Shown in pieces: positions 1 through 11,210 of a stretch of 64,000 nucleotides of DNA. The stretch's first letter is position 1, and each line of letters opens with the position of its first letter. The stretch is from Ceratothoa steindachneri (taxonomy: Eukaryota > Arthropoda > Malacostraca > Isopoda > Cymothoidae): NCBI GenBank assembly GCA_963969495.1, contig OZ018333.1, forward strand, positions 85,594,256-85,658,255. The letters are read 5' to 3'. Made by a program: the position numbers and the translations under genes. The notes below the pieces were generated by a model that made no database searches, was not told the DNA's origin, and saw only the letters and a program-made list of their open reading frames with translations.

Positions 1-69
1 AAAGGAATTCGTAGGATGGTTAATTTGGCCGCTCAGCCGTTGCAGGAAGAGGAGATGGTTCTGTGTACC

Positions 70-617
70 TTATGGCGCATGGGTGGAGTCAGGGCGGTCA
101 AGATTTAGGCGGATCCCGGGGTATTCGATATTTGAGGATGGTGAGAAGATGGATCTAGCGCTGTTTAGTTGTAGGGAGCTGCCGAGTAAGCCATTCAAAT
201 CACCCACCAGAAACGCATCGTCTAGGTAAGTAAAGCCTGTATATTGTTAGAGCTGGTCTAGTGAATAGGGATGCTTTCCAAGCAGAGGGGCCCCGTAAAG
301 ACCATGGACAGTCTTTCGAATTACTAGCACTTGCCCCTGACCTTCACCCCAAACTGATGTCTTGCCTTCAAATACCAGGAGACATGGTAGAAACCATTAT
401 TCAAGGCAATCTTTATTACCATGACCCCCGGTCTTATATTCCGGAAGACCTTGCCAATCTGGTAGCTTGAAGCTAGCCGGGGTGAATTTTGGAGTAAGAG
501 TGGACATATCATGGACCCATGTGGCTTGAGGACCCCGAAAAGACCGTGTGCACGGGTAACTCGACTCGTTTCTTCTAATATATCTTTCTTGGTAAGTAAT
601 TCGACTAGCTCCCCCAT
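70..617 (-). pseudogene. Decayed YLDD-type reverse transcriptase (DIRS- or Ty3-like retroelement)
   Basis: Read on the minus strand, this has the order of an RT domain from a DIRS/Ngaro- or Ty3-like element. An ELVELLTKKDILEE stretch (the usual leader helix) is followed by LFGVLKPHGS, then SYQIGKVFRNIRPG and VIKIALNNGFYHV (the position of the KIDLKDAYFH motif), then FERLSMVFTGP, then TGFTYLDDAFLVGD, with YLDD at 217-228, and finally NIEYPGIRLN (the position of the EYLGFxI motif). Two stops near 319-326, a later stop and a frameshift before YLDD show it is dead. RTs of this kind copy element RNA into DNA. No integrase or tyrosine recombinase is visible nearby, so DIRS versus Ty3 cannot be decided. 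The element is cut by the window edge or truncated near position 60. Confidence 0.55.
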
Positions 618-670
618 TTGCGGAGCCGTCCATTGGAAGTGGCGATAGCTCTGGGTAGGACAATCTCAAT

Positions 671-1089
671 TCCGTTTCCCTTCGAGCTTTTGACGATATT
701 ATTTACCCCTGGGGTATTGGATAAGTCCCCGGGGTTGGTAATTATCACTTAGTTAAACCATTTGGTTATCTTTGGGTGAAGACGATCGGCCACCAGGCTC
801 ACTTGAGCTGTCGTTGTGGTTTTTGCCATTACCGCAATTCTGATTGTCATCGGTTGTTTTGGCGTCTTTCCTTCCTATACTCCTGATATCGGGAGGCCCC
901 CTTACGAAGTCCCTTCTTTGACTCGAGGTAGTAGAATTGCTATCGTTAATAGAGGCCTTTGGTTCGTTGCGATTAATAACCGTGGGAACGGCAAGGCCTG
1001 GTTAGTGAATCACTGTGGTGAGTTCTGGTTGTGTCACGTGGTGTATTGGGGATAGCGCCGTATCCACAATTATCAGTGAGTCACCAGAC
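671..1089. other. Unassigned stretch
   Basis: A 79-codon plus-strand frame (816-1055) has a hydrophobic start but no motif I recognise, and the minus strand has no continuation of the flanking RT. It may be non-coding sequence of the neighbouring retroelement. No function is proposed. Confidence 0.3.
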
Positions 1090-2105
1090 TAGCCGAGGTA
1101 ATGTCACTGAAAACAACCAACGGGTAAGTAAACGAGTATATAGGCATCCCGAGGTAACGGTCATACACTCGAAGTAGGCCTGAAGAGAGAGGAGATTGAA
1201 GTCTTCGCGGCATCGTACTCTCACGAGTACCCGAGTGGTAAAAAAAAGGTATGTAAAAATTAATGTTATAATCGAATAATTTCGCCATGGGTCGTATCTA
1301 CCGTTCATATGGCATATACCATTGTATCTGGCATCGGTAACCCTGCCACAACGCGGCGGAAGTCCCCCGCGTAGAAATAGACTGACAGGGTGAATGTACG
1401 CAGAAATTACAGCAGGCCTCTGACTCAAGTGTAGCTGCACTGCCTCAGCCACAAAGTAGGTATCAGAAATAAAGAATGGAGACATCATGTCGGTCGGAAA
1501 TGGCTCGTCCTCCTCTCCAGCCGGAACCCCTGATGGTGGGGTTGCAAAACTCTTGTACCCCTTGAGGGTGGGCAGGGGTATCGACCCTGGCATTTTCTCC
1601 TGTAGAAAGATAGCAAACTGTGAATTGGAGGAAAAGATGATCCTCGGATCTTCTCAGTTGGTTTGTAGTCTACAGCAATTCCCAGGCAGCACTGGGCGCG
1701 CCGGGACCAAGTCCTTAGCATCGCATAATTAAAGAGGATCCGTAGTATTTTCTTCAGCAGAGTATAAACTCTTGCTTTGAGGGAGAGGTGTACGTAATTG
1801 ACCAACTTAGCCATACATGATTGGGACATCGTGTACAGCTCTGAAGCAAGTCACACAGAGTTCAGATAAACCCAACTTTACACGAACGATTCGTAGGTCC
1901 GAAGTGTTGGCAGTAGTAGCACCTTTCGCGGCATTGGCACGAATGGCTTGAGAGGGGATCCATACAACCCGGAACGCACCATTTTCTCATCGCATGTTTG
2001 ACCTTGACCTATCTGCGGTTGGCCATCTCTTCGGAGATATCTTCCAAGGACTACTTCGTGACTTCCCTCGAATACTCCCTCCCCTTTCACGAATTTTACA
2101 TGTCA
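1090..2105 (-). mobile_element. Family 1 LINE relic A (I/Jockey-like, ORF1 plus endonuclease pieces)
   Basis: This is a minus-strand relic of the LINE family seen better at 33.7-39.2 kb. Its 5' part (about 2100-1880) is ORF1: KGEGVFEGSHEVVLG aligns with KGVVYTRELVEYSIED of copy D, and a CCHC-type knuckle remnant CYYCQHFGPTNRS lies at 1883-1922. The 3' part (about 1593-1270) is endonuclease: PLPTLKGYKSFATPP, AVQLHL, VISAYIHP and NGRYDPWRNYSI match PLPTLLVYKGFATPP, AVQLHL, IISAYIPP and NARHPLWEDYSI of D. The rest of ORF1 and the start of the endonuclease are missing between about 1830 and 1880, which implies an internal deletion. No RT is left. Family membership is supported by direct comparison inside the window. 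The boundaries are approximate. Confidence 0.75.
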
Positions 2106-2914
2106 GTTGATACAATTTCGGATCGTACTTAAATAGTCGACTATTCTCCCGACATAACTCCTCACCATCTTGAACTGAAGTTAGTTAATAATGTTTCTGC
2201 TCAATTTCAATCTAACAAAACTCTAATTGGATTTTTAAAAATCGTACGGTGAGACTCTATTAGAGGCATAGTTACAATTAGAGGAACCCTGTTTTTCTTG
2301 TGGCCAACTCTATGTTGATTGCTTTAGAGTTAGAAGCAAAAGTAATCTGTTTCTATTTGCTCCACAAGAAAAAAATAAGAATATTGTGGACCAAGTGGAA
2401 GTTCTGAAGCGTTGCTGAACAGGATTAAGTTAAATCCATGGAATGAGAAGATTGTTTGGAAAGAATAAAAATAAGATCAAATCTTTCTTAGTTTATTTAC
2501 GAACGCATATCTTGTCCAGACACCGACAGGTATCTCTGCTAGTATAATATATGAGTAACAAAATAAAGCAATAAATGCAAACAATCCCACAGGGAAATGA
2601 AAGGCGGATTCCAAATACTTTCGGACTTGTTTAGTTCATTTTCAAGGAATAACGAAAAATTTTGCGGAGTTGGTATATATATGAGAAACAACAAAGTAAT
2701 GCCCAGCCCATTTACAACGAAAGGGCACAACATAGAGAAATATTATTAAAGACGGATATGAAGTATAAAACCAAATAAATAAGGTCTACTCCTGCAAATT
2801 CCAACTATGAGCACAGAATTTAGACATTTAGGTTACTAAGATAAATACATACACACCTAATTGTGAATATATATAAATAAGCGAGTGCCGAGGAATATGT
2901 TGCGTTTCCAGACA

Positions 2915-2919
<5 letters not shown>
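2106..2919. other. AT-rich unassigned stretch
   Basis: I see no domain on either strand. The short frames here are AT-rich and carry no motif. It leads into the (TA)n tract. Confidence 0.3.

Positions 2920-3002
<83 letters not shown>
2920..3002. repeat. (TA)n microsatellite, about 80 bp
   Basis: Uninterrupted alternating A and T. It generates spurious open frames of alternating Tyr-Ile on both strands, which should not be annotated as genes. Confidence 0.97.
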
Positions 3003-3004
<2 letters not shown>

Positions 3005-3245
3005 TTTGGGCGGAGAAAGATAAAAGACTCGAGAATATGTATATATACACATATATCCTCTAATGTACGTAGGCGTCCTTCGTTACGTACAAGTACGTTC
3101 ACTTCGAAAATGTAAACCGTTGATTACGAGGTATAAGAGTGCGATTATAATACATAGGCTGATAGCGTTTAATGAGTTTACCAAGTTGCAGTTCAAGGAT
3201 GTAGTTAAAGAGAAAACCAAAAATATAATTTTAATGTCACTAGTT

Positions 3246-3249
3246 AATA

Positions 3250-3321
<72 letters not shown>
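3246..3321. repeat. (TA)n microsatellite, about 75 bp
   Basis: A second uninterrupted TA tract about 240 bp from the first. The flanks differ from those of the first tract, so this does not look like a duplication of one locus. Confidence 0.97.
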
Positions 3322-3322
<1 letters not shown>

Positions 3323-5924
3323 TGGAAATATAGGAAATATAAATAAGGATAATACTGACAGAATATAGATAATTGACAATCGGGTAACGTTAATTACTTG
3401 TTAATTAGCTTTCAAATGGGATACTATAAATCAGTTATACAGAAGGCATATTTAAAACTTTATTTTATTCTAGGGTATGAATAAAAGGGGTTTCTTTCTT
3501 GACTTTACCAAATACTGCCAACGCAACTCGTTCAAGGATAATTTAAAAACTTCAACCAGAATAGGTTTTTACTGAGCATAAATCAAAGCAAACAAAATCA
3601 CAATATACACATATAATATAAAGATAAAAAAATGGGTTTTACTGTCCAGTTCTCGAGGCTCGATTCTAGGTAGATTTTACGGGCGAACAATTTACTCTAT
3701 TACACTTTGACATTAACCTTTCACCAAATAAACTACTTTAAAGCACGGGAACATAAACAACAGGATTATTTACTTACATAATGTAATGGAGATTAATACC
3801 CGATTCCAGTTAGAATATCTTCGTGGATTTTGTGCCTGAGAGGCGTAGCTCGAGTAGTTTGTTGCTCACAAGATGGCGTTACTCCGACAATAAGGTCGAC
3901 GTGTGACGTCACGTGGAAATTCGAATGAGTGAATGAAGGTTCAAAACAAACGGATGATTTCTCTAGGGTCGGTGGTGGTGGTGACCTTGAACTCGTTTTC
4001 TTCCGGACGAGATTAAATAGTTGATTTCTTTTATATATAGTTGGGCTTTGTCCAACTCAGATAGAGTAAGATTTGGAGTCCTCAAGCTATGTAGATTGAT
4101 ACTCATTAATCTTGAGGCTCGAACGGCGCCGAGCTTCCTTGTACAATTTGGTATTGTAAAAGGACTGCAAGTTCTCCTTAACTTGCCAAAAAAAAAAAAC
4201 CCTTTCTACCGATGATTTTTCATTTTCCTTCTCGAACTCGAAAAGTCTTCTCTCCCGGTGACTTTCTTGTCTCTTCTGTTGGAACGAACAAAAAGCCCCC
4301 TTTCCTCGTGTCAACCTGTTTTATACCTCAATTAACCCCACGGGGTAAATGGAGGTGTGGGGGACTCACAGATGGGACGTAACTGGAGTTTTCCTTCTTG
4401 TGTCTGTTGTTTGTCCACTCGGCATTTTGAACTTAAGGGAGCAAGTAATACGATGTCGACTGTTGGCGTTTTGACTTTCGTATATATAAATTTTGTCCGT
4501 TCTCCTATGTTACCGGAGAACATCGGAGGGGCAAAGCTAAACCCAGATGCATTTTGTTATTATTACCTTGGTTCTCCTCACCAAGAGGGAGGCCTCGATA
4601 CATATATAGACTCACTAGTTCGCAAAATTTTTGTTAAACTCTTATATCTGTACATTATATGACTGCCATTTTCTTGGTGCTCGATCGCTGGAAGGCACAG
4701 AGGTCTGTGAGGAGGCTTCCGGCGCCTAGAGGGATTAGCTTTTGTCTCCCGACACAGGTCTTAATCGTCTCCACACCGATGTGGGTGGGATTTTTCGGCT
4801 AACATTTTCCCGACTACGGAGATTAGCATTTCATCAGCGAGGTGAAAGCTTTTAGCGCCCAACTTAACTACCCATGTGAGGCGCTGACGGATATTCGAAT
4901 TCTTTCTTTTATTTTTCTATTTGGATACAGACAGAGCTTTCTCCACGTGGATTTATACTTAGGAAACATAGAGAGGGAAGGAGTTCAAGAAACAAACGAA
5001 GGGGGTATTCTTCTTGGCGTCCCTTTCCCTTACAGAGAGAAACATAACTAAATTAATAAATCAAAGGGATAAGATTTAATATGGACATTTCGTTATAAAT
5101 AAGCCTTTTAATAACAGGGTCCTGTATAAAGAGGCTGGGGGATATATTAAAATAGGCGAAGAATTAATGAATGAGCATTCAACAAAATTTCTTTGAATAA
5201 AGTCATCAGGTTTGTCAATAAATTTAGCCGAATTCCAATTTACAGAGTGACTGTTTTTAGATATATAAACAAAGAAGGCACTATTGCTATCTGTCCTCTT
5301 AATATTGTATTTATGTTGAGTCAAGCGTAAGATGGGATGGGGGAACACCGACCTATTAGTAGAAAAACGCATAAAAATTCCATTTTGTAACTGAGTGAGT
5401 GCAATCTGTGCTCAAAACAAACTTCACAACATGACACACCTACGGTATACTCATAAATCCTCAACTCAGAAAATCAGTGTCATTTTTAACACTTCAAAAT
5501 TTGGGGGGACCTCGGTCAGTGTTCTCATACCGCAAGGGTACACCGACTGGGGTGTAGGAGAACTTCGACCCTTATTTTTGAAGCTCATAAAAAAACATTG
5601 TTTTTTGTTTCCCTGAAATCAACATATATGATAACCCTAGCCACCCCCCCATCATTATTAAGTGATGAAATGAAAGATAAGCACATAAAAATTAACATTT
5701 ATTTGACAAAACAAAAGTAACTCTGGCAGACAAAAATCATTTTTTTAATTTTATGAAATTTTATGAATTATTAACAACTCTTTGAACCAGCGAGAGAAGT
5801 TATGACACCTTAAAGTATATTTGAGCAACTTATAGCCTAATTACATACAAATAGAGGTAATTCAAGACATAAAACTACATACAAATAAATACCTTGGCCT
5901 GTAGGCTACCTACTACAGGCTCAT
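3322..5924. other. Unassigned AT-rich region
   Basis: Several frames of 60-100 codons occur (for example 4357-4662 plus, 5076-5372 minus, 5395-5616 plus), but none shows a domain, splice-consistent neighbours or similarity to other parts of the window. A poly-A run (4190-4199) and a C run (5644-5650) are present. I see no supported gene. Confidence 0.3.
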
Positions 5925-6520
5925 AAGTGCATGTTAAAGGCAATTAGAGAGGGGTACACCTTAACCAGGTCGGCCTGCCTCTTGGTAGCACCTTTGTTAG
6001 TTACCAGAACACCCATACACTGTCCTGACTTGACAGACGCTTCGTCCAAGATGGTAGTGAAGATAAAGGTGTCCTTGGAGAAAGCTGACTTCATGCGGAG
6101 GAAAGAAAGATAAACTTCCCAGCCTCCATGATGGCCAAGACCTGGGCAACATAGCACACCAATGTGCCCACGTTCCTTCCCTCTTCCAGCTTCAGCTCAA
6201 CAATAACAAAGTCCCCTACATGAAAAATAATTAAAAACTGAGATAAAACAAAAGATAAATACCTATATATACCAGATTAGGCTAGTCCTGATAATGAGTT
6301 ATGATAATTGATAAATTTTGGCTGCAAAAATATAAAGTCCTTCACCTCTGGTGCCTTCTCAGCAAAAGGGTATAACAATTCTGACAAATTGTCCTCGTCC
6401 TCCAACTCGTCTGATTACTTTGAGGAGTCATCGAGCTGCATAGGAACATCATCAACGTCTTCCTCCTCACTATCTTGCTCTACAGGCACAGATTTCCTGC
6501 GCCTTGCACACTTTTTCTTC
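5925..6520 (-). pseudogene. Probable pogo/Tigger-like protein, C-terminal remnant
   Basis: On the minus strand a basic patch (CARRRKS) followed by a long acidic linker (DSEEEDVDDV and DELEDEDNLSE, split by one stop) runs from about 6520 to 6320. A second segment from about 6219 to 5932 reads GDFVIVELKLEEG, CYVAQVL, then after a frameshift YLSFLRMKSAFSKDTFIF and GVLVTNKGATKRQ, and ends at a stop. A basic-acidic linker followed by a module of the type DFVxVxL, YVxxVL, SFLRxKS, FxFP is what I recall at the C terminus of arthropod pogo/Tigger-derived predicted proteins. The gap between the segments could be an intron. The DDE core is absent, because family 1 copy B starts immediately upstream. 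The assignment is tentative. Confidence 0.4.
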
Positions 6521-6599
6521 AAGCCTCAGAGGCAAACTCTGGAAACTGGTGCACTGTTATGTGCTCGTTAGGGTGCATGATAGAGTGGTCGTTCAGGGC

Positions 6600-7304
6600 A
6601 AAGAGTGTGAAACTGAGGACAGTTCCCTGCAGGACGCCCTTTTCATGCTAAATTGGACCGGAGAGGTCTTCCCGTACCCGTACGCGGAATTGACGATCTC
6701 GTAAAAGTTCAGATATAAACATTGAGAGGCGACCACTCGCCCCCATCGTGTGAAGAGGCTCCATGATACCGTATCGACATGTGGTATCATAGACGTTGTC
6801 CAGATAGAAAAATACCGTGGCGTAGTGCTGTCTAGGAAGGAAGGCCTCGCAGACGGTATTTTTCAGTCGGAGCAGAGCATCCGACGTGAAGTGGAACTTG
6901 CGGAAGCCGCACTGAGCAGAAGATAGATGGCCTCCGCTGTCCAGGAAAAAGGCTAATCTAACATTTACCAATTTCTCCAACAACTTTCACACGCCAGAGG
7001 TTAGAGAGATTGAGCGAAAACCGGCCGCAGTAGTGTGATCTCTCCCCGGCTTGCGAAAGGCGAGCACAGTAGCGATTCGCCAGGAATCTGGGGGGAGATC
7101 TTCCACCCAGATCCTGTTGAACAAATCTAAGAAAAAGGCCATCCCGCGCTCACCCAGGTGTCGAAGCATGGCGTACATGACATCGTCTGGACCATGGTCA
7201 GTGTGTGCGCACGAAGCAAGAGCGGAGCGCAACTCACTCACAGTAAACCTGTCGTTGAAGGGTTCTCCGCCTCTGAAGGTAAAGTCCAGCCAGAAGCCTT
7301 CCAC
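6600..7304 (-). pseudogene. Copy B reverse transcriptase, N-terminal half
   Basis: Two adjoining open frames carry the RT fingers and palm start. The first (7304-6987) reads FTVSELRSALASC, HGPDDVMYAMLRHL, LPPDSWRIATVLAFRKPGRD and FRSISLTS. The second (6983-6648) reads LEKLVNVRLAFFLDSGGHLSSAQCGFRK, then ATVFFYLDNVYDTTCRYGI (the position of the DIEKAYDxxWR motif, altered here) and FISELLRDRQFRVRV. It ends after a degenerate EKGVLQGTVLSFTLFALN, before the catalytic YxDD. Confidence 0.85.
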
Positions 7305-7364
7305 GACATCACCTTGTGCATTGAATGCTGGCGGAGCACAATCCTGGCTAGAGAATGCCCGACG

Positions 7365-8735
7365 CTAAGAACAGCGGTGGGCGTGCTTCGAAATACACCG
7401 GAACCTAGACCTAGCTAGCCAGCGAAATTCACCGACAGTGAAAACGTTCGGGCGGAACTTATAGTGCATGTAGGCATAACGCTTCTGTTTGACGGCCGTC
7501 TCACACTCGGCCGACCACCATGGGAGTGGTTGGCGTGCAAAACGGCCAGACATTCTGGGAATAGTAGTCAAGACCGCGGCGATGAGGTTGCTGGAGAAGA
7601 ACTCAACGGCCTCATCTACCGACCTAAACTCCTCGACTGAGATAGTGAATTCAGTCATTTCCTGAAATGCAAGCCAATACGCTCGCGCCAACCACCACCG
7701 AGGTGGGCTCTCAGGTAGAAGTTGCCCTGAAAATATTTGAATGGGAAAGTGATCACTACCATGGAGGTCATCGACCACCCCCCAATCAAAATCAGGTTGT
7801 GCATCCAAAGAGCACGAATATAGATCAAGACAAGAAAATGAAGCGGTTATCGGGCAGTGATGCGTAAACTCATGCACATTTAGGACACCTATCTCAAGCT
7901 CTTCGATCAGATCGGCAAGGACATGTCCCCTGGGATTTATTGAGTAATACCCCAGAGAGGATGTCTGCCGTTCAGATCTCCAAGCAAGACAAAGGGCCTC
8001 GACAACCGTGCCACGACGCGGCGGAAGCCCCCGCGTCGAAGTCAGCTGACGGTAGAATGTACGCAGAAATGATAGTATACCTCCTATCCAGGTGGAGCTG
8101 CACAGCCACTGCCTGAAAGAAGGTATCTAAAGTGAAATGAAGAACGCAGACATCATGCCGGGTGTAAACCGCGCATCACCAAGCCCAGCCTACATCTCGT
8201 GGTGGTAGTGGGGCAAAACCCTTATGCCCTTGGCGGGCGGGCAGGGGGTACGAGCCTAGAATGGTCTCCTGCAGAAAAATAGCTAAGGGCGAACGGGACG
8301 AGACCAGAGAGGATGTCTGCCGTTCAGATCTCCAAGCAAGAGAAATGGCCCCGTCAACCGTGTCAGGTGGCGGCGGAAGTCCCCTGCGTCGAAGTCAGCT
8401 GACGGTAGAATGTACGCAGAAATGATATTATACCTCCTATCCAGGTGGAGCTGCACAGCCACTGCCTGAAAGGAAGTATCTTAAGTGAAAAGAAGAAAGG
8501 AGACATCGTCCTGGGTGTAAACCGCGCATCTCCCAGGCCGGCTCCCATCTCGTAGTGGTAGGGGCGCAAAACCCTGATACACGGGGAGGGCGGGCAGGGG
8601 GAACGCTTTAGCATTGTCTCCTGCAGAAAAATAGCTAACGCCAAACGTGACGAGACTAGCCTCCGCAGCTCCTCCGAGTTGGCTCGGAGTCCACGGTAAT
8701 TCCATTGAATGAATATGCCCTCTAGGCCTAGCTAG
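7365..8735 (-). pseudogene. Copy B AP endonuclease domain, internally duplicated
   Basis: ORF2 begins near 8735 with FIQWNYRGLRAN (catalytic Asn region) and FLQETML (catalytic Glu). Then come VQLHLDRRYTIISAYI, LLGDLNGRHPLW in the degenerate copies, and, in an open 170-codon frame (7877-7365), HEFTHHCP and GSDHFPIQI, which carries the catalytic Asp-His pair. The segment from just before the QETML motif to GDLN occurs twice. The frame after SDH continues into the linker that precedes the RT (FTISVEEFRSVDEAVEFF, LPWWSAECE). Endonucleases of this class nick the target DNA for target-primed reverse transcription. The duplication and frameshifts make this copy inactive. Confidence 0.85.
7952..8655 (-). 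repeat. Tandem duplication of the endonuclease module, 2 x about 352 bp
   Basis: The marker AGAGAGGATGTCTGCCG occurs at 7954 and again at 8306, a period of 352 bp. Both units run through matching text for the AVQLHL and ISAYI coding region, the Gly-rich LPPRD region and the QETML motif. They differ at many positions and by small indels, so the duplication is not recent, or the copy is a chimera of two diverged elements. Confidence 0.85.
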
Positions 8736-9108
8736 GAATGGCCGTACGCTTTCCGGAGGCAGAACCCGGGCGCTGTTGGCCGGACAATGCGCTGAAGGCT
8801 CTGTTGCCTTTGAGGACTTATTGGGGGAGGTTGTGCTCCATGCGAGTCTTTTCCTCCCTCCGCCTCAAAACCTAAGGCGGGCGTTGTGGCTTCGGAGGCG
8901 ATGGGGAGGAGGCTTCTTTTCGAGGATCCACCGTCTCCGAGCCACTAGGCCCAACACTAGGCATGGGTGAAGGAGCCAAAGCTCCTCTGTTGCTGTACTC
9001 CTTAGGGGGACAGCTTTAGGAACCCTGGAAGATTGCCCGGCGACCAACTTCAGGAACGTTGCCTCCTGTGAGTCTAACGACTCGGTGGAGGCGTGTGGTC
9101 GTTTCGCC

Positions 9109-11095
9109 TTACGGGAAACGGTCACGCTGGGAAAAGGGGGTGGGAGCCCTGGTTTTAGCCGGGTCTGGGTGTGAACCCTTTGTACCGCCAGCCTTACCAG
9201 GGGAGCGCCTGGGTTCAGTAGAACCCGCAGAATGGCTCCGAATGGGCGCGGAAATAAACATGCTCGTTGGCCTGGATGTACCAGAGGCAGAGGGTGTGTT
9301 TCTAACCATTGAGGCATAAGACGTCCAAGGCAGAACCGGGCGCCCTAGGCCCAAGTCATTAGCCTCACGGAATGAGAGTCCATCCTGTCTCTGAACGGAC
9401 AGGGTTTCTTTCTCAAGGAGATATGCACCACATTGCATCGAAGAAGTATGGTGCGGCTCTCCGCAATTGACACACCTGGCCACACACGATTTGAACTTAT
9501 CGTGTGCGGCCTTGTAGCAATTTACACAGACTTCGGGTGACCCTGACTTTGCATGTCTACATAAGCGATTCGAAAGGCCGAAGCGGTTTCAATAATAGCA
9601 CCTCCGCGGCAGTAGCACAAATGCCTTCACGCGGTATCGGTACTAACCAGCACGCACCAACTCTGGGAGCTTTTCCCTGTCGAACGTGACGAAGAGTGTA
9701 AGGGTGGGTCTCAAGGCCCCTGCCTGTTTTCTCATCACACGTTCGACCTTGACCGCCCCATGGTCGGCTAGCTTTAAGGTGACATCCTCTATGGAGTAGT
9801 CAACGAGTTCCCTCGCATAAACTACCTTCACAAAGTTCATGGTAGAGTGCGGCGTAGAAGGCTCCCGTCCGAGAAACGGGTCACTTTCGTCTCTTTACTA
9901 ATTACACTAGCTAATGCTCTTCTCTGATGGATCATGTTGCCCTTGGCTAACATGCTGCCATCAGTGGAACTAATAAAGAGGAAGCTTTTAAAGCCAGAGG
10001 GCTTGAAAACGCCAGGTAACCTCTAAATGAGGGTCCCCGATGTCATTGAGCGTCAGCCCTGCGCACTTTTCGTCCTGGTCTGTGGCTCCGCACACAGGGG
10101 GGCAGAAGGGCCGGATGTGCCGATTTTGGCTTGGTCGTTTACCGAAGTGGCAGCAGACACATCCGTCCCCGCAGCCTTTGCAGATGGAGAGGAGCCCCGA
10201 GTCTTCTTAGTCTTTTTCCTATTTTTTTCTTTTTAGGAGACGAGAGCGGGGAATGAACCCGCTTCTTCCCTCCGCCAGTAGGCGCCACCAGGCCAGATGG
10301 ACCGGTCTTAGCCATGTCCTTCTCCGAGATGGAGAAGAACCTGGCTTTCGCAGGGGCACTGGTCGGAGGAGATCCCTTCCCTCCTTGTACTGCCTTGGAA
10401 ACCCGGGCCGTTTGAGGAGGACCTTGCATAAGGGCAGATTCGGGTTCGGTGCTTGGCGCCGAGCCCGGATTAGCTCCCATGGAAGGCCCTACCGTCTGAG
10501 GCTGGGTTGCCTCAACGACCATGTCTTTCTCAGGGATGGGGGGGGGGGCTCCAGTTGGCCATCCCCCCACAGGAAATCGCAGTTCCCGTTGGCAGCGTTG
10601 TCACAAGTTACGTGTGGAGAGGCACAGGCCTTGACCCCGGGAAGGTTCAATATTCTTGCCAGCAGGTCTTTCGAGGGAAGCAACTGAACTGGCCTGGCTT
10701 CCCTCTCCCTGCCTAAGAGGGTTTGCCCTACCGAGCCGTTTCATTGAGGGGCGGTCGGCAATAGGCTGTCTGCTGGCTTTCTTGGAAGTCCCCTTAGAAA
10801 GAAAAGGAGGGACTGCTGCTGGAAATAGGGAGGTGCCCGAAAGTACCTCCACATAAGGGGGAAAAGGGGAGTCTCCTACACCCGTAGTCGTAGGAGAGGA
10901 GTAAGCCTCTTCTCCAGTTAGAGAAATATGGAGGGTCTCCTGCGCAAGCACAGGGGGGGGGGGACCTCCAATATTTATGTGGAGTTGCCCGAGGGCGGCT
11001 CCGTCGATGAAACAGAGGAAGTTGAGGGTTGTTTTTTTTTGGGGGGGGGGTTGTTCATCTATAAGCATGGTGACCCATTTTTTCACAGGAAGCAA
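9109..11095 (-). pseudogene. Copy B ORF1: proline-rich, CCHC-knuckle nucleic-acid-binding protein
   Basis: ORF1 proteins of this LINE type bind element RNA as gag-like particles. The N-terminal half (11095-10139) is low-complexity and Pro/Ser/Lys-rich (SPLSSPKKKKIGKR), as in copies C and D. The central part (9840-9643) reads MNFVKVVYARELVDYSIED and LADHGAVKVERVMRKQ. It is followed by three CCHC-type knuckles: CYYCRFGLSNRLC (one residue short of CX2CX4HX4C), CVNCYKAAHDKFKSC and CVNCGEPHHTSSMQC. The C-terminal tail is again Pro/Ser-rich. The protein is spread over at least three frames, so it is broken. The second and third knuckles are better kept here than in copy D. Confidence 0.8.
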
Positions 11096-11210
11096 TAGTT
11101 GATCACCCCTCGCAGTAGCCCGCTCTGAAAGGGGTGCGTACAGGCCTGGCAGAGCCAGGTGCTTCTATTCAGGACTACCCCTCCTGCCTGGGGGCTCCAC
11201 CTTGGACACG

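Larger units (their letters stand above)
6590..11210 (-). mobile_element. Family 1 LINE copy B, 3'-truncated in the RT
   Basis: This is a minus-strand copy of the RNase H-bearing I/Jockey-like family. Going down the minus strand it holds ORF1 (about 11095-9109), an AP-type endonuclease (about 8735-7700) and the N-terminal half of the RT (7304-6600). It stops abruptly after VLSFTLFALN, before the YxDD motif, the thumb and RNase H, and abuts the pogo-like remnant near 6590. LINEs usually keep their 3' end and lose the 5' end, so this loss of the 3' half points to a later deletion or rearrangement. G and T homopolymers (10545-10556, 11033-11050) break ORF1. A 352-bp tandem duplication sits inside the endonuclease. 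Confidence 0.88.

Noticed and set aside
816..1055. 79-codon plus frame with a hydrophobic start, possible secreted peptide
   Set aside because: It has no motif and no splice or promoter context, and it lies between retroelement relics.
2820..3379. Open frames of 74-101 codons with alternating Tyr-Ile on both strands
   Set aside because: They are translations of the (TA)n microsatellites and have no coding content.
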